DNA of 64,000 nt from Enchytraeus crypticus (Eukaryota > Annelida > Clitellata > Enchytraeida > Enchytraeidae), in contig CAJHZI010000205.1 in assembly GCA_905160935.1 (NCBI GenBank), forward strand, positions 688,001 to 752,000. The letters run 5' to 3'. The notes beneath the pieces were generated by a model that did no database searches, was not told the DNA's origin, and saw only the letters and a program-made list of their open reading frames with translations. How positions within the stretch are numbered: the stretch's first letter is position 1; each line of letters starts with the position of its first letter. The position numbers and the translations under genes were made by a program. Of the stretch, positions 54,135 through 64,000 are shown in pieces.

Positions 54135-54592
54135 TCTGTTTCACTGACTGTTTCACTGACTGAGTGACTGACTGACTGACTGACTGACTGAATGACTGAC
54201 TGACTGAATGACTGAATGACTGAATGACTGAATGACTGAATGACTGACTGACTAACTGACTGATTGGATTAACTCACTGACTGACTGACTCACTCACTGA
54301 CTCACTGATTCACTGACTGACTCACTGACTCGCTGTCGCTGACTCGCTCACTCACTCACTCACTCACTCACTCACTCACTCACTCACTCACTCACTCACT
54401 CACTCACTCACTCACTCGCTCACTCGCTCACTCGCTCACTCGCTCACTCGCTCACTCGCTCACTCGCTCACTCGCTCACTCGCTCACTCGCTCACTCGCT
54501 CACTCGCTCACTCGCTCACTCGCTCACTCGCTCACTCGCTCACTCGCTCACTCGCTCACTCGCTCACTCGCTCACTCGCTCGTTCACTCTAC
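54135..54592. repeat. Tetra-/octanucleotide tract in ordered blocks
   Basis: About 450 bp: (GACT)n with GAATGACT variants, then mixed CACT/GACT, then pure (CACT)n, then about 20 copies of the octamer CGCTCACT. Confidence 0.9.
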
Positions 54593-54614
54593 TGCTTTTA
54601 TCGGTTGAATGACT

Positions 54615-54705
54615 TAGATGGTAGCAAGCAATGAGTTGGAGACCATTTTCTTTTCGAATCACAGTTGGACTTTATCTGACAGCCTCTCTTATGATATCTT
54701 TACTA
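54615..54705 (+). mobile_element. tRNA-like SINE fragment
   Basis: TTCGAATCACAGTTGGACTT then GACAGCCTCTCTTATGATA matches 303-352 (same order, about 75% by eye). Confidence 0.4.
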
Positions 54706-55124
54706 ACGTTAAACTTATCTTTTCAACTCTTTATCATGCCATCTTTCATATAGTCAGATATTGCGTTTGAAATTAGTGCCCGTAGCGCTGGTAAATTTTC
54801 GAAGGCATCTTATGGGCCTACCATTTTTATTTCTCAAGTAAAACCAATAATTAGAGCGTTTAATGTTTACACGGTATAAAACAACCGAAGAAACACGTTT
54901 GTGTTAGATGTATCTTATTCAGATACATGTAGGCCTAAACCATATCGAAGTATAAAGCCTTTGACCTTCTACTTAATTGTGATTATGCTAGAGCCTCATT
55001 TGGCTGACTTTCACAACTCTTGAGAAAATACTCACACGTACAGAGTTTCTTTCGTTGTCCCTACGTTTTATAAAGTCGGCCTCCCCAAAGGTTAACTAAT
55101 CTTATTATTTTGTCTTTTGAAGCT

Positions 55125-55450
55125 CGTTAACAGGCATCTAGCTCAGCTGGAAGATAAAACAGCCATGATGGCAAAAGACTGGGGTTTGGGTGTGTCGATC
55201 CTACTTTAAAATTGATCAAAATGATCCTTTTTACTTTTGATGAGCCCAGGTTTTTAATATCCTCTCTGTGTGTAAAGCCGAAAGATAGACTAAGAGAAAA
55301 AGTTTCTGTGAACAAGGCCGTAGTCAAGGAGGGGATAAATCCACCTACTGGCTTTGGTAAATACTCTGTCTTACATGACTGTTTTCAAGAATAAAATTTA
55401 GTATTAAAATTTAAGATTAAAAGAATTTAACATTTAAAACTATAATTTAA
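55125..55450 (+). mobile_element. tRNA-derived SINE-like element
   Basis: GGCATCTAGCTCAGCTGGAAG resembles a tRNA A-box region, and GGGTTTGGGTGTGTCGATCC, about 40 bp later, a degenerate B-box. A GC-richer body continues to about 55390, followed by ATTAAAATTTAAGATTAA repeats. The open frames here are incidental. Confidence 0.45.
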
Positions 55451-55454
55451 GATT

Positions 55455-56555
55455 AAAATTTAAGATTAAGAAATGTAAATTATATTATCATTGTCCATGA
55501 ACGAGTTCATGAAGCATTTCTAATTCCGCTTATTCGCATGTCCAAAACGATAGTAAAGCTCATTAGTGTGAATACTGTAGTTAGGAAAAATATGAAAGAA
55601 TTTAAGAGGATTTTAGAAAGGTGGGATTAACTGAAGTGCTAAATCAAGTCCAAGCGCAAAGTTAAATAAAATGGAGTGATTTTTATGGTGGAGATGAGGT
55701 TTTGATACTAATCATTTTATCTTCATTTTTGTAATGGTTTAAATTTGTCTTATTGATGCTCAAAATCAAAGGTATATGGCTCTGTGTGAGCAATGTCGTC
55801 CTAAATAATCCAGCGATACAGACAGTCAAGATTCTGTGATATTGTAGCTTATAGGACATATAGGCCTATTGCATAATAAAGTCTCGAAATCAAACACAAA
55901 AATGTGTCAAATGGATGACTCTTAAAGGAGGCTGAAATGGTATATTGTTTCTAACGAAGTTATATACATTTCTGTAAAGAGTAAGCGTTAGTCTTATTTA
56001 AAATAACGTAACATTGAAGCTGTACTGGGTTAGAGAGCATTACGCCTATATGATTGTTTAAGACCCATTAAAACACTTACCCAGCAATGTAATTATCAGA
56101 ATTCATTATGATCATACAAGTCTATTATGCAAGTGCATCTACCAATATGCAATAAACCAACAATTATTCATAGGGAATTTCGAAAGTCACATATAATTAT
56201 TGTACAATGTACATCAGCAAAATATCTAATTATAGCCAGTATTCATTTACAGATAAATATTCAATAACTTCGTATATTTATCATACAGAGTTTGAAATTG
56301 ATTGACAGATTCTGCCTCGTCACCTCGCCTGGAAGCTCATTTCAAATATTAACAACTTTCTGATAGAAAACTATTTTATGCTTGCTAGTCAACTTCTAGA
56401 TTTAATAAGTTTTTCTTATTTAGCTGATAAAATATCTTAAAAATATTGATGTACAGTTATGAATATTCAACGATGTTTATACCAGTTCTACAGTTCAACC
56501 TGAATGAAGAGAAATCCACTTTAGCTCTGGAACCCAATTAATTAGTGCCTAAACC
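55455..56555. other. Mostly unrecognised; perhaps older LINE sequence near 56.3 kb
   Basis: No clear frame; 56290-56520 precedes the CR1-like end and may belong to it or to another LINE. Confidence 0.35.
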
Positions 56556-56559
56556 AACT

Positions 56560-56945
56560 TGCTGTTGATTCCAAAGGCATAACATTTTCTAATCGTTCTT
56601 TTCAGCAATGCTGCACCGCAGATCTGGAATTCTCTTCCATCCAATCTTCGGAAATCTTCATTTGAGTCACATCGGCCTTTGTTTTCCGACGAGCAGTTCC
56701 ACAGGCAGTTGAAGACCTATCTTTTCCATCTCTCTTTTCCATCCAGTGTCCATGAGCAGCGACCTTCGCCTAAACCACCTTTTCTTTAATTCCCTTTACT
56801 TTGGACTGATTTTTTGGATTTTGGAATTTGCACCGCTTTTGTGCCTTCTTTTTGCTCGCTGGCTTGATTTTGTCTCAATAGTGCTCGATGTTGTCATTGA
56901 TGACTGTAGCATTCTGTTTGTTATTATTATTATTATTATTAAAAT
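56560..56945 (+). mobile_element. CR1-like LINE 3' end with (ATT)n tail
   Basis: Translation S-N-A-A-P-Q-I-W-N-S-L-P-S-N-L-R-K-S then Q-F-H-R-Q-L-K-T-Y-L-F (about 56605-56735) is the typical C-terminus of CR1-like ORF2. A T-rich 3' region of about 200 bp follows and ends in (ATT)n at 56920-56941. 5'-truncated. Confidence 0.75.
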
Positions 56946-56949
56946 TGTA

Positions 56950-57390
56950 AAATTGAACATATAGTAGCTTCTTCTTTTAAAACTTCGCATTGGGTGATGT
57001 TAAAAGCAAAAGAGTAAAAACTACAAAGGGAGAAACAAAGTTCTGCGAGGCCGAGCTTTATAAGTTTCGTGAAAATTGTTAGTCTTTGAAGGCTTTTCCC
57101 TAATTACCGTTTCGCTATGGGGTCGAATTGCCCCACCCCTAGCCGCAGGTTATACACAGTCGAGCATTTGCTACATGCGTGCAGTTGCTTCATTCGAATA
57201 GTAAAAAGGCAAAAATCCCCCATTGCAAAATCCTGGCTAGGATCGTGGTTGTGAGGTCCAATTTTCATACAAATTGGCTTAATATTTGCGTGTTTATACT
57301 GCACTGCGAAAATGTCGCTAGCACACTTGCAACATGCTTCTTACGCAGCAACGACTACACACTGAGAGTCATTTAATAAAAATAAATAAT
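56950..57390. other. No gene recognised
   Basis: Overlapping frames on both strands, no domain. Confidence 0.5.
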
Positions 57391-57394
57391 AATA

Positions 57395-57625
57395 ATAAAC
57401 TAGGATTCAGGGAATATGATGATGATGAAATAATAATAATAATAATAAAGGTTTAACGTCCATTCACTCATTACATGTTTGATGTCAGGGACGTCCCTAC
57501 ATTACGCGTTACCATAAATCGATTCACCGAAATAATTTTAAAAACATGTGCTGCAGAGAAAGAAAAAGAGATCCTAAACGATATCGGTACGGTGATCAAC
57601 AACCGTTGGGTAATATGATAAAAAT
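57395..57625 (-). mobile_element. SINE family C copy, preceded by a family D tail
   Basis: AACTAGGATTCAGGGAATATGATGATGATG (57398-57427) is a family D end; (AAT)n, AAAGGTTTAACGTCCATTCAC, GTTTGATGTCAGGGACGTCC, ATCGATTCACCGAAATAA and TGTGCTGCAGAGAAAG are family C. Confidence 0.6.
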
Positions 57626-57914
57626 CTACGATGTGGATAAATATGTTTTCAACCTATTACAAAAGGCTGAAATAGAAAATGAAGCGAAGATCAAGAGTCA
57701 GAAGAGTTCCAGTCAGTAGGAGTTGAAGAAAATAGGCGTCTACTTAAAAACGTGAGAATATTAGGAATTTTGAGCAGGTTGCCATCAAAAGAACATGTCT
57801 AATAAGAAGTTTGATATGCAATTAAGATGTCAAAAAGGTAAGGAGATTTACCAAAGATAAGTGTTTTGAGAGTTAATATAGTCTCAGTTAACATAACTGA
57901 GTTAACATTTGATC

Positions 57915-58215
57915 TCTCTCTCTCTCTCTCTCTCTAGTGTTCCAGCAAGTGGGAAGCCATATTCCTACATATTCCTATTAAAATGCATGTACAAATTCCT
58001 ATTAAAATGCAGCTTTTACGCCCCTTAAGTAGCACTCCATCGATTAACGTGTTAATCCCTTTACAAAAGGTATGCCTTATCCATACCTTAATGTAACCTA
58101 TAGATTGGAAATAATAAGGCTTCTTAAGTGTTTTCCCCGTTGCCTTCCTCAGTTCTTGCTCAATATCCTCTTACGGGCTCATTTTACGGTCAGCCTAATC
58201 AACAGTGTACCGTAC
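57915..58215 (-). mobile_element. SINE family A, diverged copy with (GA)n-type tail
   Basis: (CT)n then AGTGTTCCAGCAAGTGGGAAG (degenerate 3' hairpin in reverse), AGTAGCACTCCATCGATTAA, GGTATGCCTTATCCATACC and GTTGCCTTCCTCAGTT match the family. Here the tail is (GA)n, as in LINE family L-A. Confidence 0.65.
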
Positions 58216-58659
58216 GCAACTCGGGAAAAAGTGACACATTGGCATATTTATTTGAAAATAAATCAATTAAAAGTTTGCATTATGTCCTATACAGTAGTAC
58301 TCTTTTAATAATATGTAATTAAACACTTCTATAATAACAGAATATATAATAACACTTTTACTTCCCTATATTTCTTACTTCTATAAATGTCGGATTGATA
58401 AAAGAGCAGTGAGACTGTGAGAGCCATATAAGAAAGGATCCTTCAGTGAAAGAGACATATAAATAAGCGGCTGCAGGGGCTGCTGTTCATCAGCGTCCCA
58501 GGTGCTCAAGCCCATAATTTAGGCCCCAATAATTTAGGTAAAGGGGCCGCCTATAAAGTGGGCATCCAATAAATACATTGTTACCCCTAAGAATCGGATA
58601 ATAAATGTTCCTAATCTCATCGCTTGAAAACGTATTTCTGCATCTTTAAAAAAATAAAA

Positions 58660-58940
58660 ATAAAAATAATTCTTAAGTGCACACATCACACTAAACTTTC
58701 AACATCCTAAGATCACACCACACTGTAAATTGTCGACCCTTTGCAGTGCAAACATCATCCTAAATTTTCTACCTCGTGCATGCATACGTTAAGTTAAATT
58801 GTCCACTTTTGAGTGCGTAGAATATACTAGATTGTCGACCACGTGAATGCACACATCACCCTAAATTGTCCACTTTTGGGTAAACGGAATATCCTAGATT
58901 GCCCAGTGAGTGCATATATCACCCTGAATTGGCCACTTAA
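58660..58940. repeat. Degenerate minisatellite, about six units
   Basis: CTAAATTGTCCACTTTT-, GTGCA- and CACATCAC-type words recur in order at 35-60 bp spacing. Confidence 0.65.
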
Positions 58941-58944
58941 TTAG

Positions 58945-60235
58945 AGATGCATTGATTTACTCACTTCTCGAGAAAAGAAAATATATCTTAATATTATGCA
59001 ATACTAAAAAAACTATCAGCAATTCTTAAGCAAAGATTTTTCAAACATCATTCAATTATCAAAGCCACCAAGACTGTTCGAGCGACTAAAAATCGAACTC
59101 TTGCATCCGGATCAGTACAAAATATCTCTAAATGTTAACGCTCTAATCGGATAAGCATAGAGTTACCCATCAGCAGGTTGCGTCAACAAGCAAACAGTGT
59201 TAAAAGGTTGAAAGTCGATAATTTCTACAGCTGACAATCTCCCCTTTTACCTCTTATCACACAGACCAGGCCCTTAGCTCAACCAGAGAACGATATCACT
59301 TAGTTACAGCACAGAAGCGTCATAAAACCAAACAGGTCAGAGTGATTATAAGATACATTTTTATCTCTATACTTTTTGATTTGCTTACCTTATCACAATA
59401 AACAGTAAATACAAATATACTTAACTAAAACTAGTAAAAAGAAGAGGGTTGCCGCAAAGGAACCTACGCTCTGTGCCGTAATACAGTTAGTAGCAGCTAT
59501 TAAAGAGTAAAAAATACGTATTCTGATTGTCTTAAAGGTTACAAAATACAATAGAACCTATTGCAACCTTACATTTTAATTAATGCCCATAAAAAGAAGG
59601 TAACTACAGTGTAACCAGTAACTTTGGCAGGACGCTCGTGATTAATGAAAACAGCAGATACTTTCGCATTCGCCTATGCATGTTACAGTAACTGTTGTTA
59701 CATTATGCATGTCTGTATTCATATACTGACAATTTCATATTGCCTACATGCATACGATTACATAATTTCATTTATTAAAGATATTTAAACGACATTTTCG
59801 GGATTTGGCAGAATTGGCCGCTAGTGACGTGCTGTAAATTCCAGAGCATCAGTCGGCTCGTTAATTGTAATAAAATGGGTAATATCATTGATTGTAATAA
59901 AATGGGGTATCGTTATTAAAGGCCTGTTGTAGATATTTCGGCAGCTTCAATATCCAAATTATGGACCAGAGAAATGTGCCGAATTATACTGAGTGTGACA
60001 AGAAACAGTTGTAAAATAGCAATAGTTTTGAAATGCAACGAAAGATTAACTTCCAAAATCAAATGTTTCGCAAGAGCCTAGAGGAATATTAAGAATCAAA
60101 AAAGCTTATCTGTTGTTGGAAGACAATTTTATTCTACTGAATTTTAGTCTGATTATAATATCGATTCACTTTCAAAAGAGAGAAAATAGAACTGTGAATA
60201 GAAAGAGTGCCTGGTGCATCTTCAATCAGGTAGGT
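58945..60235. other. AT-rich, nothing recognised
   Basis: A degenerate tRNA-like word occurs at 59090-59125. Confidence 0.45.
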
Positions 60236-60239
60236 GTTG

Positions 60240-60273
60240 AAAGAAAGAGAGATGGAGATAGAGAGAGAGAGAG

Positions 60274-60312
<39 letters not shown>

Positions 60313-60316
60313 GAGA
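60240..60316. repeat. (GA)n then (GAAA)n tract
   Basis: GA run followed by nine or ten GAAA units. Confidence 0.9.
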
Positions 60317-60466
60317 TTGTTGCTAAAACATTACGATATTATCTTACTGTAATCAGAGTAATGTAATTCTATGTAGGCTAGTAGGTTTAATGTAAAAACT
60401 GCAACTAATTTTACCAAGTTATAAAAGCCCACGCACACGAGATATGCTCTAGAAAGATTTTTTCTT

Positions 60467-60552
60467 AATTCTCTCTCTTAGTGCACTGCCCACTGGCAGG
60501 CCCATGGTATATAACGCCTCCACTCTTCTCTGTCTTCCGCCTTCCTCTTATC
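60467..60552 (-). mobile_element. Non-LTR retrotransposon family L-A, very short 3' end
   Basis: TTCTCTCTCTTAGTGCACTGCCCACTGGCAGG followed by about 60 bp of the family 3' sequence (TATATAACGCCTCCACTC), then unrelated sequence. Confidence 0.75.
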
Positions 60553-60554
60553 AT

Positions 60555-63010
60555 TTCTTAATTATGAAATAAGTAATGCGGTTGTGATAGATTCTTATTG
60601 ATCAATAGGCCTACTTTGGTAATACCGTGATTTTTAGTAATTCTTTGGTGCAACTGGTAGATACTCATGAAGTCTCTTAAATGATAAATTTTTCTGAGTG
60701 TTCGATTGATTTTTGAATGCTCTTTCTGAAATTTTGAGTTGTTTTGAGCAAATCATCTGATCGACTGATTTTATGCATATTTTGGTGATTGGTGTTACCT
60801 TGACGTGAGAACAATAATAATTTTTTTTTAAATTTCTCTGGTAGAGATCTTCATTTACCAAAGCTTGGTCTCAGTGAAAAAAATTCGTGCGTGTAGAAAG
60901 TTAGAAACTATAAGGGGTCTTAAGGAATTAGTCGCAGCAACATGTTACTATTGATTGCAAACTTCTACACGACGTACGCTCATCTAAACAAGAAAAGATA
61001 GTAGCAAGAGGAGTTTATTCATTGACACAATCTCTTGAAAACATTTCTTTTAATCTTTATCTAGGTTTGCGTGCTTCACCTTATTGTAAATTTAATCAAT
61101 TATGATTTAGTTCCTTTACCTCATAGAGAGATGGAGGATTGGTTAGATCTCTGTAAACTCAAGCAGATCAGGTTGTGATGTTAGCTTGTTCCACATTAAC
61201 CATTTGTGTGTGATCTCTGCCATACAGCAGCACAAAATTCCGCTGATGAAATATTAATGCAAGCACAGATGTCTTCAGAATTTCTCCATTTGCACCCCAA
61301 TGTTTGCTTGCATTTATAAAGTAAGTTATTACTAGTCTTGTCTGTTGTAGCAGTTTCTCTGTAGATGTCTGTCAGTACGTAAGATGACTTTGCAAAGCGA
61401 CTTCAGGAAATGAAAATCGTGAATTAACCGAGACCCTTTCCTGTGAATATTTAATTCTAGTTTAGAGCTTGAGTTTTGAAAGTGAAGTACTAAAGAAGAA
61501 GTCTTGACAGCAATTGGCGTCAGATTTAAATTTTACAGTACTATGTTGCAACTTCCATAATAATCATCATTTAGCAATGGCTCTAGTTACTTTTACTGCA
61601 CAGCATATGTCGTCTTGGAATATAAATTTTCGATATCTGTTATGTCCAATATCCATGCCCTAAAACTCATCATAATTTGTCAAACAAATTTTTTAGATAA
61701 CTTTTGTAAATTTTTGTTTAAGAAATCAATTGGTCAAAATCCAAATTTAAAACTTACTCACTCTGAAGTTTTTGAAGGAGATATCTAATACAGAAGGTGA
61801 CAGTATATTCATGAGATTAAATGGCAATTTTGGAGTTTTGCTAAAAAAAGGAGCGAGGGAAAGGAGATAGAAAACTTACACAACTATTTCTACTGTAATT
61901 TAAACTCATTATTTGTTAGGGATTGATTGATTTAATGACACAAATATTTTAGTTTAGCATTCAAATATTTAAAATATATGATTGCGAAAGCGATAAATTA
62001 TAAATAGATAATATGATTTACGCCGTAGTACTCCATTTCCTAATTCATATGGCAAACTAATCCATACAAGAAAATTAATATTCTATAAACCCTGCAAGCC
62101 TTCAAAATAACAATTTATCTTTAACTGTTAATAATAGAGTAATACACAATTCTAATAATACTGGTAGGCGCCGCTATTTATTAAACGGATGGAAACACGA
62201 GTTCACAATTAAACATTTACCGTGCTAAATAGTAAACGTAAATGTATTACATGTAGTTAGTTCAACGTTTGCGTCAGAGTCAAAAGCAGCAAGAGAATAT
62301 GTCCCTGAAATTTATGAAAATACTTTAGAAATTAATTGTTTTACAACGAATATATGACATAATTTAATGCCAGTTAATATAAATTATAGTGATGTCTACA
62401 AGCATGCAATAATGCCTTTTAGTATATACTTTATGAGATAATGTCCTGATCGTCAGCGACCCATAACTCTTGCTGCTATTTTTTGGCGTAGAAAATATTT
62501 TGTTTCTTTATGACATTAATATTTACTCATTTTGAAAACTATATGCCTGTATATAAAATATACATTATACCTAGGTGTATATACATGTAATATATACATA
62601 CATAAATAAACAATTTCTCAACTGCTGATAAAACTACAATAGTTTTTAGTTGTTTGTTTAGTTCATGTCAAAAATTAGACCATTCAGCTCAATATATATC
62701 ATCCAGCAAGTAGCAACATGTAATTAGCATAGAAGGCTTGTTGCCGCACCATTTCTAGCTAATAATGTCAGAGTAAGACATCAATTAGGGCACTGAGAAT
62801 TACGCAGTTATACAGTTAAATTCTAAAAATTGTATTGCAATTCAGGTGGAAAAAGTATAAATTAAAACGTCAGTTGTTAAGTTGCTCAATTAAATTTACA
62901 GGAAAGGCAAGATAAATAAATAAGAGCTGAGGATGCCATTATGCTAATAAAGAAGTAGATCAACAAGATTCCATCATAATGCTAGTCGCTCATCCTCTCT
63001 TCTAAGTTGA
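60555..63010. other. Gene-free flank downstream of the membrane-protein gene
   Basis: AT-rich. May include the 3' UTR of the 63-kb gene near its right end. Confidence 0.5.
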
Positions 63011-63014
63011 TATA

Positions 63015-63968
63015 TTAAAATGATTCCTTGATGAAACGACCGATTGCTCCATGAGATGTCCAAATCTTTCGACCATTCTTTGAACCGTCAAATACTTCGC
63101 AGAATGGCCAAGGACAAAGCACTGTGGGATTTAGACAGCTATTCATGCCATGTATGACATTCTCCCAGTTGACTCCCAGACGCAGCACAGCAGGCGCTTC
63201 CATGATGGAGAAGAGCCACCGAAGAAAGAAATTCTGCGGGGGTGGAGCAGGGACAGGTATGAGGGTAGGGTAGAAGGTAGCGACACAGTACCCGTAGCTC
63301 AAAAGACTGGATAGCGCGGGCACCAGCAGACAGATCATGAGCACACTGATCACGAGTCTCCGTACACATCTCACAAACTTCCTCAACCCCGAAACTGATT
63401 TGCACTGCGAACTTGCTTCTGTTTTCTGACCCTCAATTGACTTCACTAAGCCGCCACCAGCAATAAAGTTAACTTTCTTTTCTCTACTCTTTTTCGCTGA
63501 GTTAGATCGATTCCTGAGATCACTATTGCAATGTCCATCACTGTCCTCCTCAAACTTATTGTTAAATGTTGAATTCTCAACCACTTCATTTCCATGTGCA
63601 TCAAACTCAGCGTGACGCATATGATCAAATTTCCCAAGATGATTCACCTCATAGTCCACTGGTTGTCCGTCGCAATGAGTGATTAATGTCAGCCTGTCAA
63701 GGTCCTGATACTCAACCTCCGCACCCTCATGCTGGTCGTAGAATCTTAGTGCTTCACGATCTTCATTTTGATAATCTCCTGTCGGCCTATTAACTAGAGT
63801 AAGCGTTTCATAGTCTTCATTCTCCTCTTCGACAGTTCTTCCTTCAGAGAGATAGCCCAACAATTCATTCTCAATCCCACTTTCATCACGTGGAATGTTA
63901 GAACTCACAGTAGCTCTTCTTTCTTTATCTTCCACCAGTTGACTTTCCATGTTTGTCCCGTCCATCAT
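63015..63968 (-). CDS. Unrecognised single-pass membrane protein with acidic repeat region (possibly 5' partial)
   Basis: A 317-codon open frame from the first ATG (63966-63968, followed at once by a second ATG) to a TAA; the frame stays open upstream to the window edge, so the true start may lie outside. Residues 1 to about 190 are hydrophilic, first acidic (E/D-rich around 35-60) then Ser/Lys-rich. Residues about 50-135 hold degenerate units of roughly 20 residues with recurring L-T-L, D-x-x-G and Y positions. One hydrophobic helix (about 205-235, preceded by R-K-F-V-R-C-V-R-R) is followed by a Pro-rich P-V-P-A-P-P-P and an 80-residue end with four cysteines. The positive-inside rule puts the N-terminus in the cytosol. 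Y-E-T-L and Y-Q-D-L are possible tyrosine signals. I recognise no family. No gene lies near it; the flank to 60.55 kb is gene-free. Confidence 0.6.
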   Translation of the reverse strand: MMDGTNMESQLVEDKERRATVSSNIPRDESGIENELLGYLSEGRTVEEENEDYETLTLVNRPTGDYQNEDREALRFYDQHEGAEVEYQDLDRLTLITHCDGQPVDYEVNHLGKFDHMRHAEFDAHGNEVVENSTFNNKFEEDSDGHCNSDLRNRSNSAKKSREKKVNFIAGGGLVKSIEGQKTEASSQCKSVSGLRKFVRCVRRLVISVLMICLLVPALSSLLSYGYCVATFYPTLIPVPAPPPQNFFLRWLFSIMEAPAVLRLGVNWENVIHGMNSCLNPTVLCPWPFCEVFDGSKNGRKIWTSHGAIGRFIKESF

Positions 63969-64000
63969 GACCAAGTTGCTAGAATTATTTCCTCTACTAC

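Noticed and set aside
60113-60352. 79-codon ORF with Lys/Glu/Arg repeats
   Set aside because: Mostly a (GA)n and (GAAA)n translation.

Overview
This is AT-rich animal genomic DNA with spliced genes. The abundant TACATGTA and TAGGCCTA words, long (TA)n tracts, tRNA- and 5S-rRNA-derived SINEs and several non-LTR retrotransposon families point to an invertebrate, probably marine (mollusc, echinoderm or similar). The species cannot be fixed from sequence alone. There are no operons, prophages or CRISPR arrays.

The main gene is on the minus strand between about 15.83 kb and 2.36 kb. Seven exons can be placed by splice sites and reading phase. In order they encode an eight-cysteine SUEL / rhamnose-binding-lectin domain (15545-15829), a CUB domain (14315-14746), a sushi/CCP domain (13539-13709), a short stalk (11108-11164), a transmembrane helix (4458-4545) and a tyrosine-containing cytoplasmic tail (3627-3887 and 2361-2655, stop at 2361-2363). 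All junction phases agree (1-1-1-1-1-2-2), giving a 529-residue product from the first placed exon. The 5' end is not certain; a candidate signal-peptide exon lies at 33256-33307. Beyond the stop codon, in the presumed 3' UTR or flank, sits a 741-bp non-autonomous hAT-type element with a perfect 8-bp target duplication.

A second gene on the minus strand at the right edge (63015-63968, open to the window end) encodes an unrecognised single-pass membrane protein with an acidic, degenerate-repeat cytoplasmic-side region. Weaker protein-like fragments include a possible GPCR remnant (8945-9262) and an unrecognised ORF (28383-28643).

Most of the rest, including the introns, is repeats. About 14 broken copies of one non-LTR retrotransposon family (longest at 37.23-38.80 kb and 21.7-23.1 kb) are all 5'-truncated and share a 3' hairpin followed by (GA)n. 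A roughly 440-bp SINE (family A) carries nearly the same 3' hairpin and probably borrows that LINE's machinery. Two other SINE types (B, tRNA-headed; C, with an (AAT)n end) share a core but differ in their tails. 5S-rRNA-derived SINEs, a SINE with an (ATG)n end (family D), CR1/L2-like LINE remnants, a MITE-like element, an 80-bp-armed foldback element and several minisatellites make up most of the remainder. All calls were read by eye; no database search was run.
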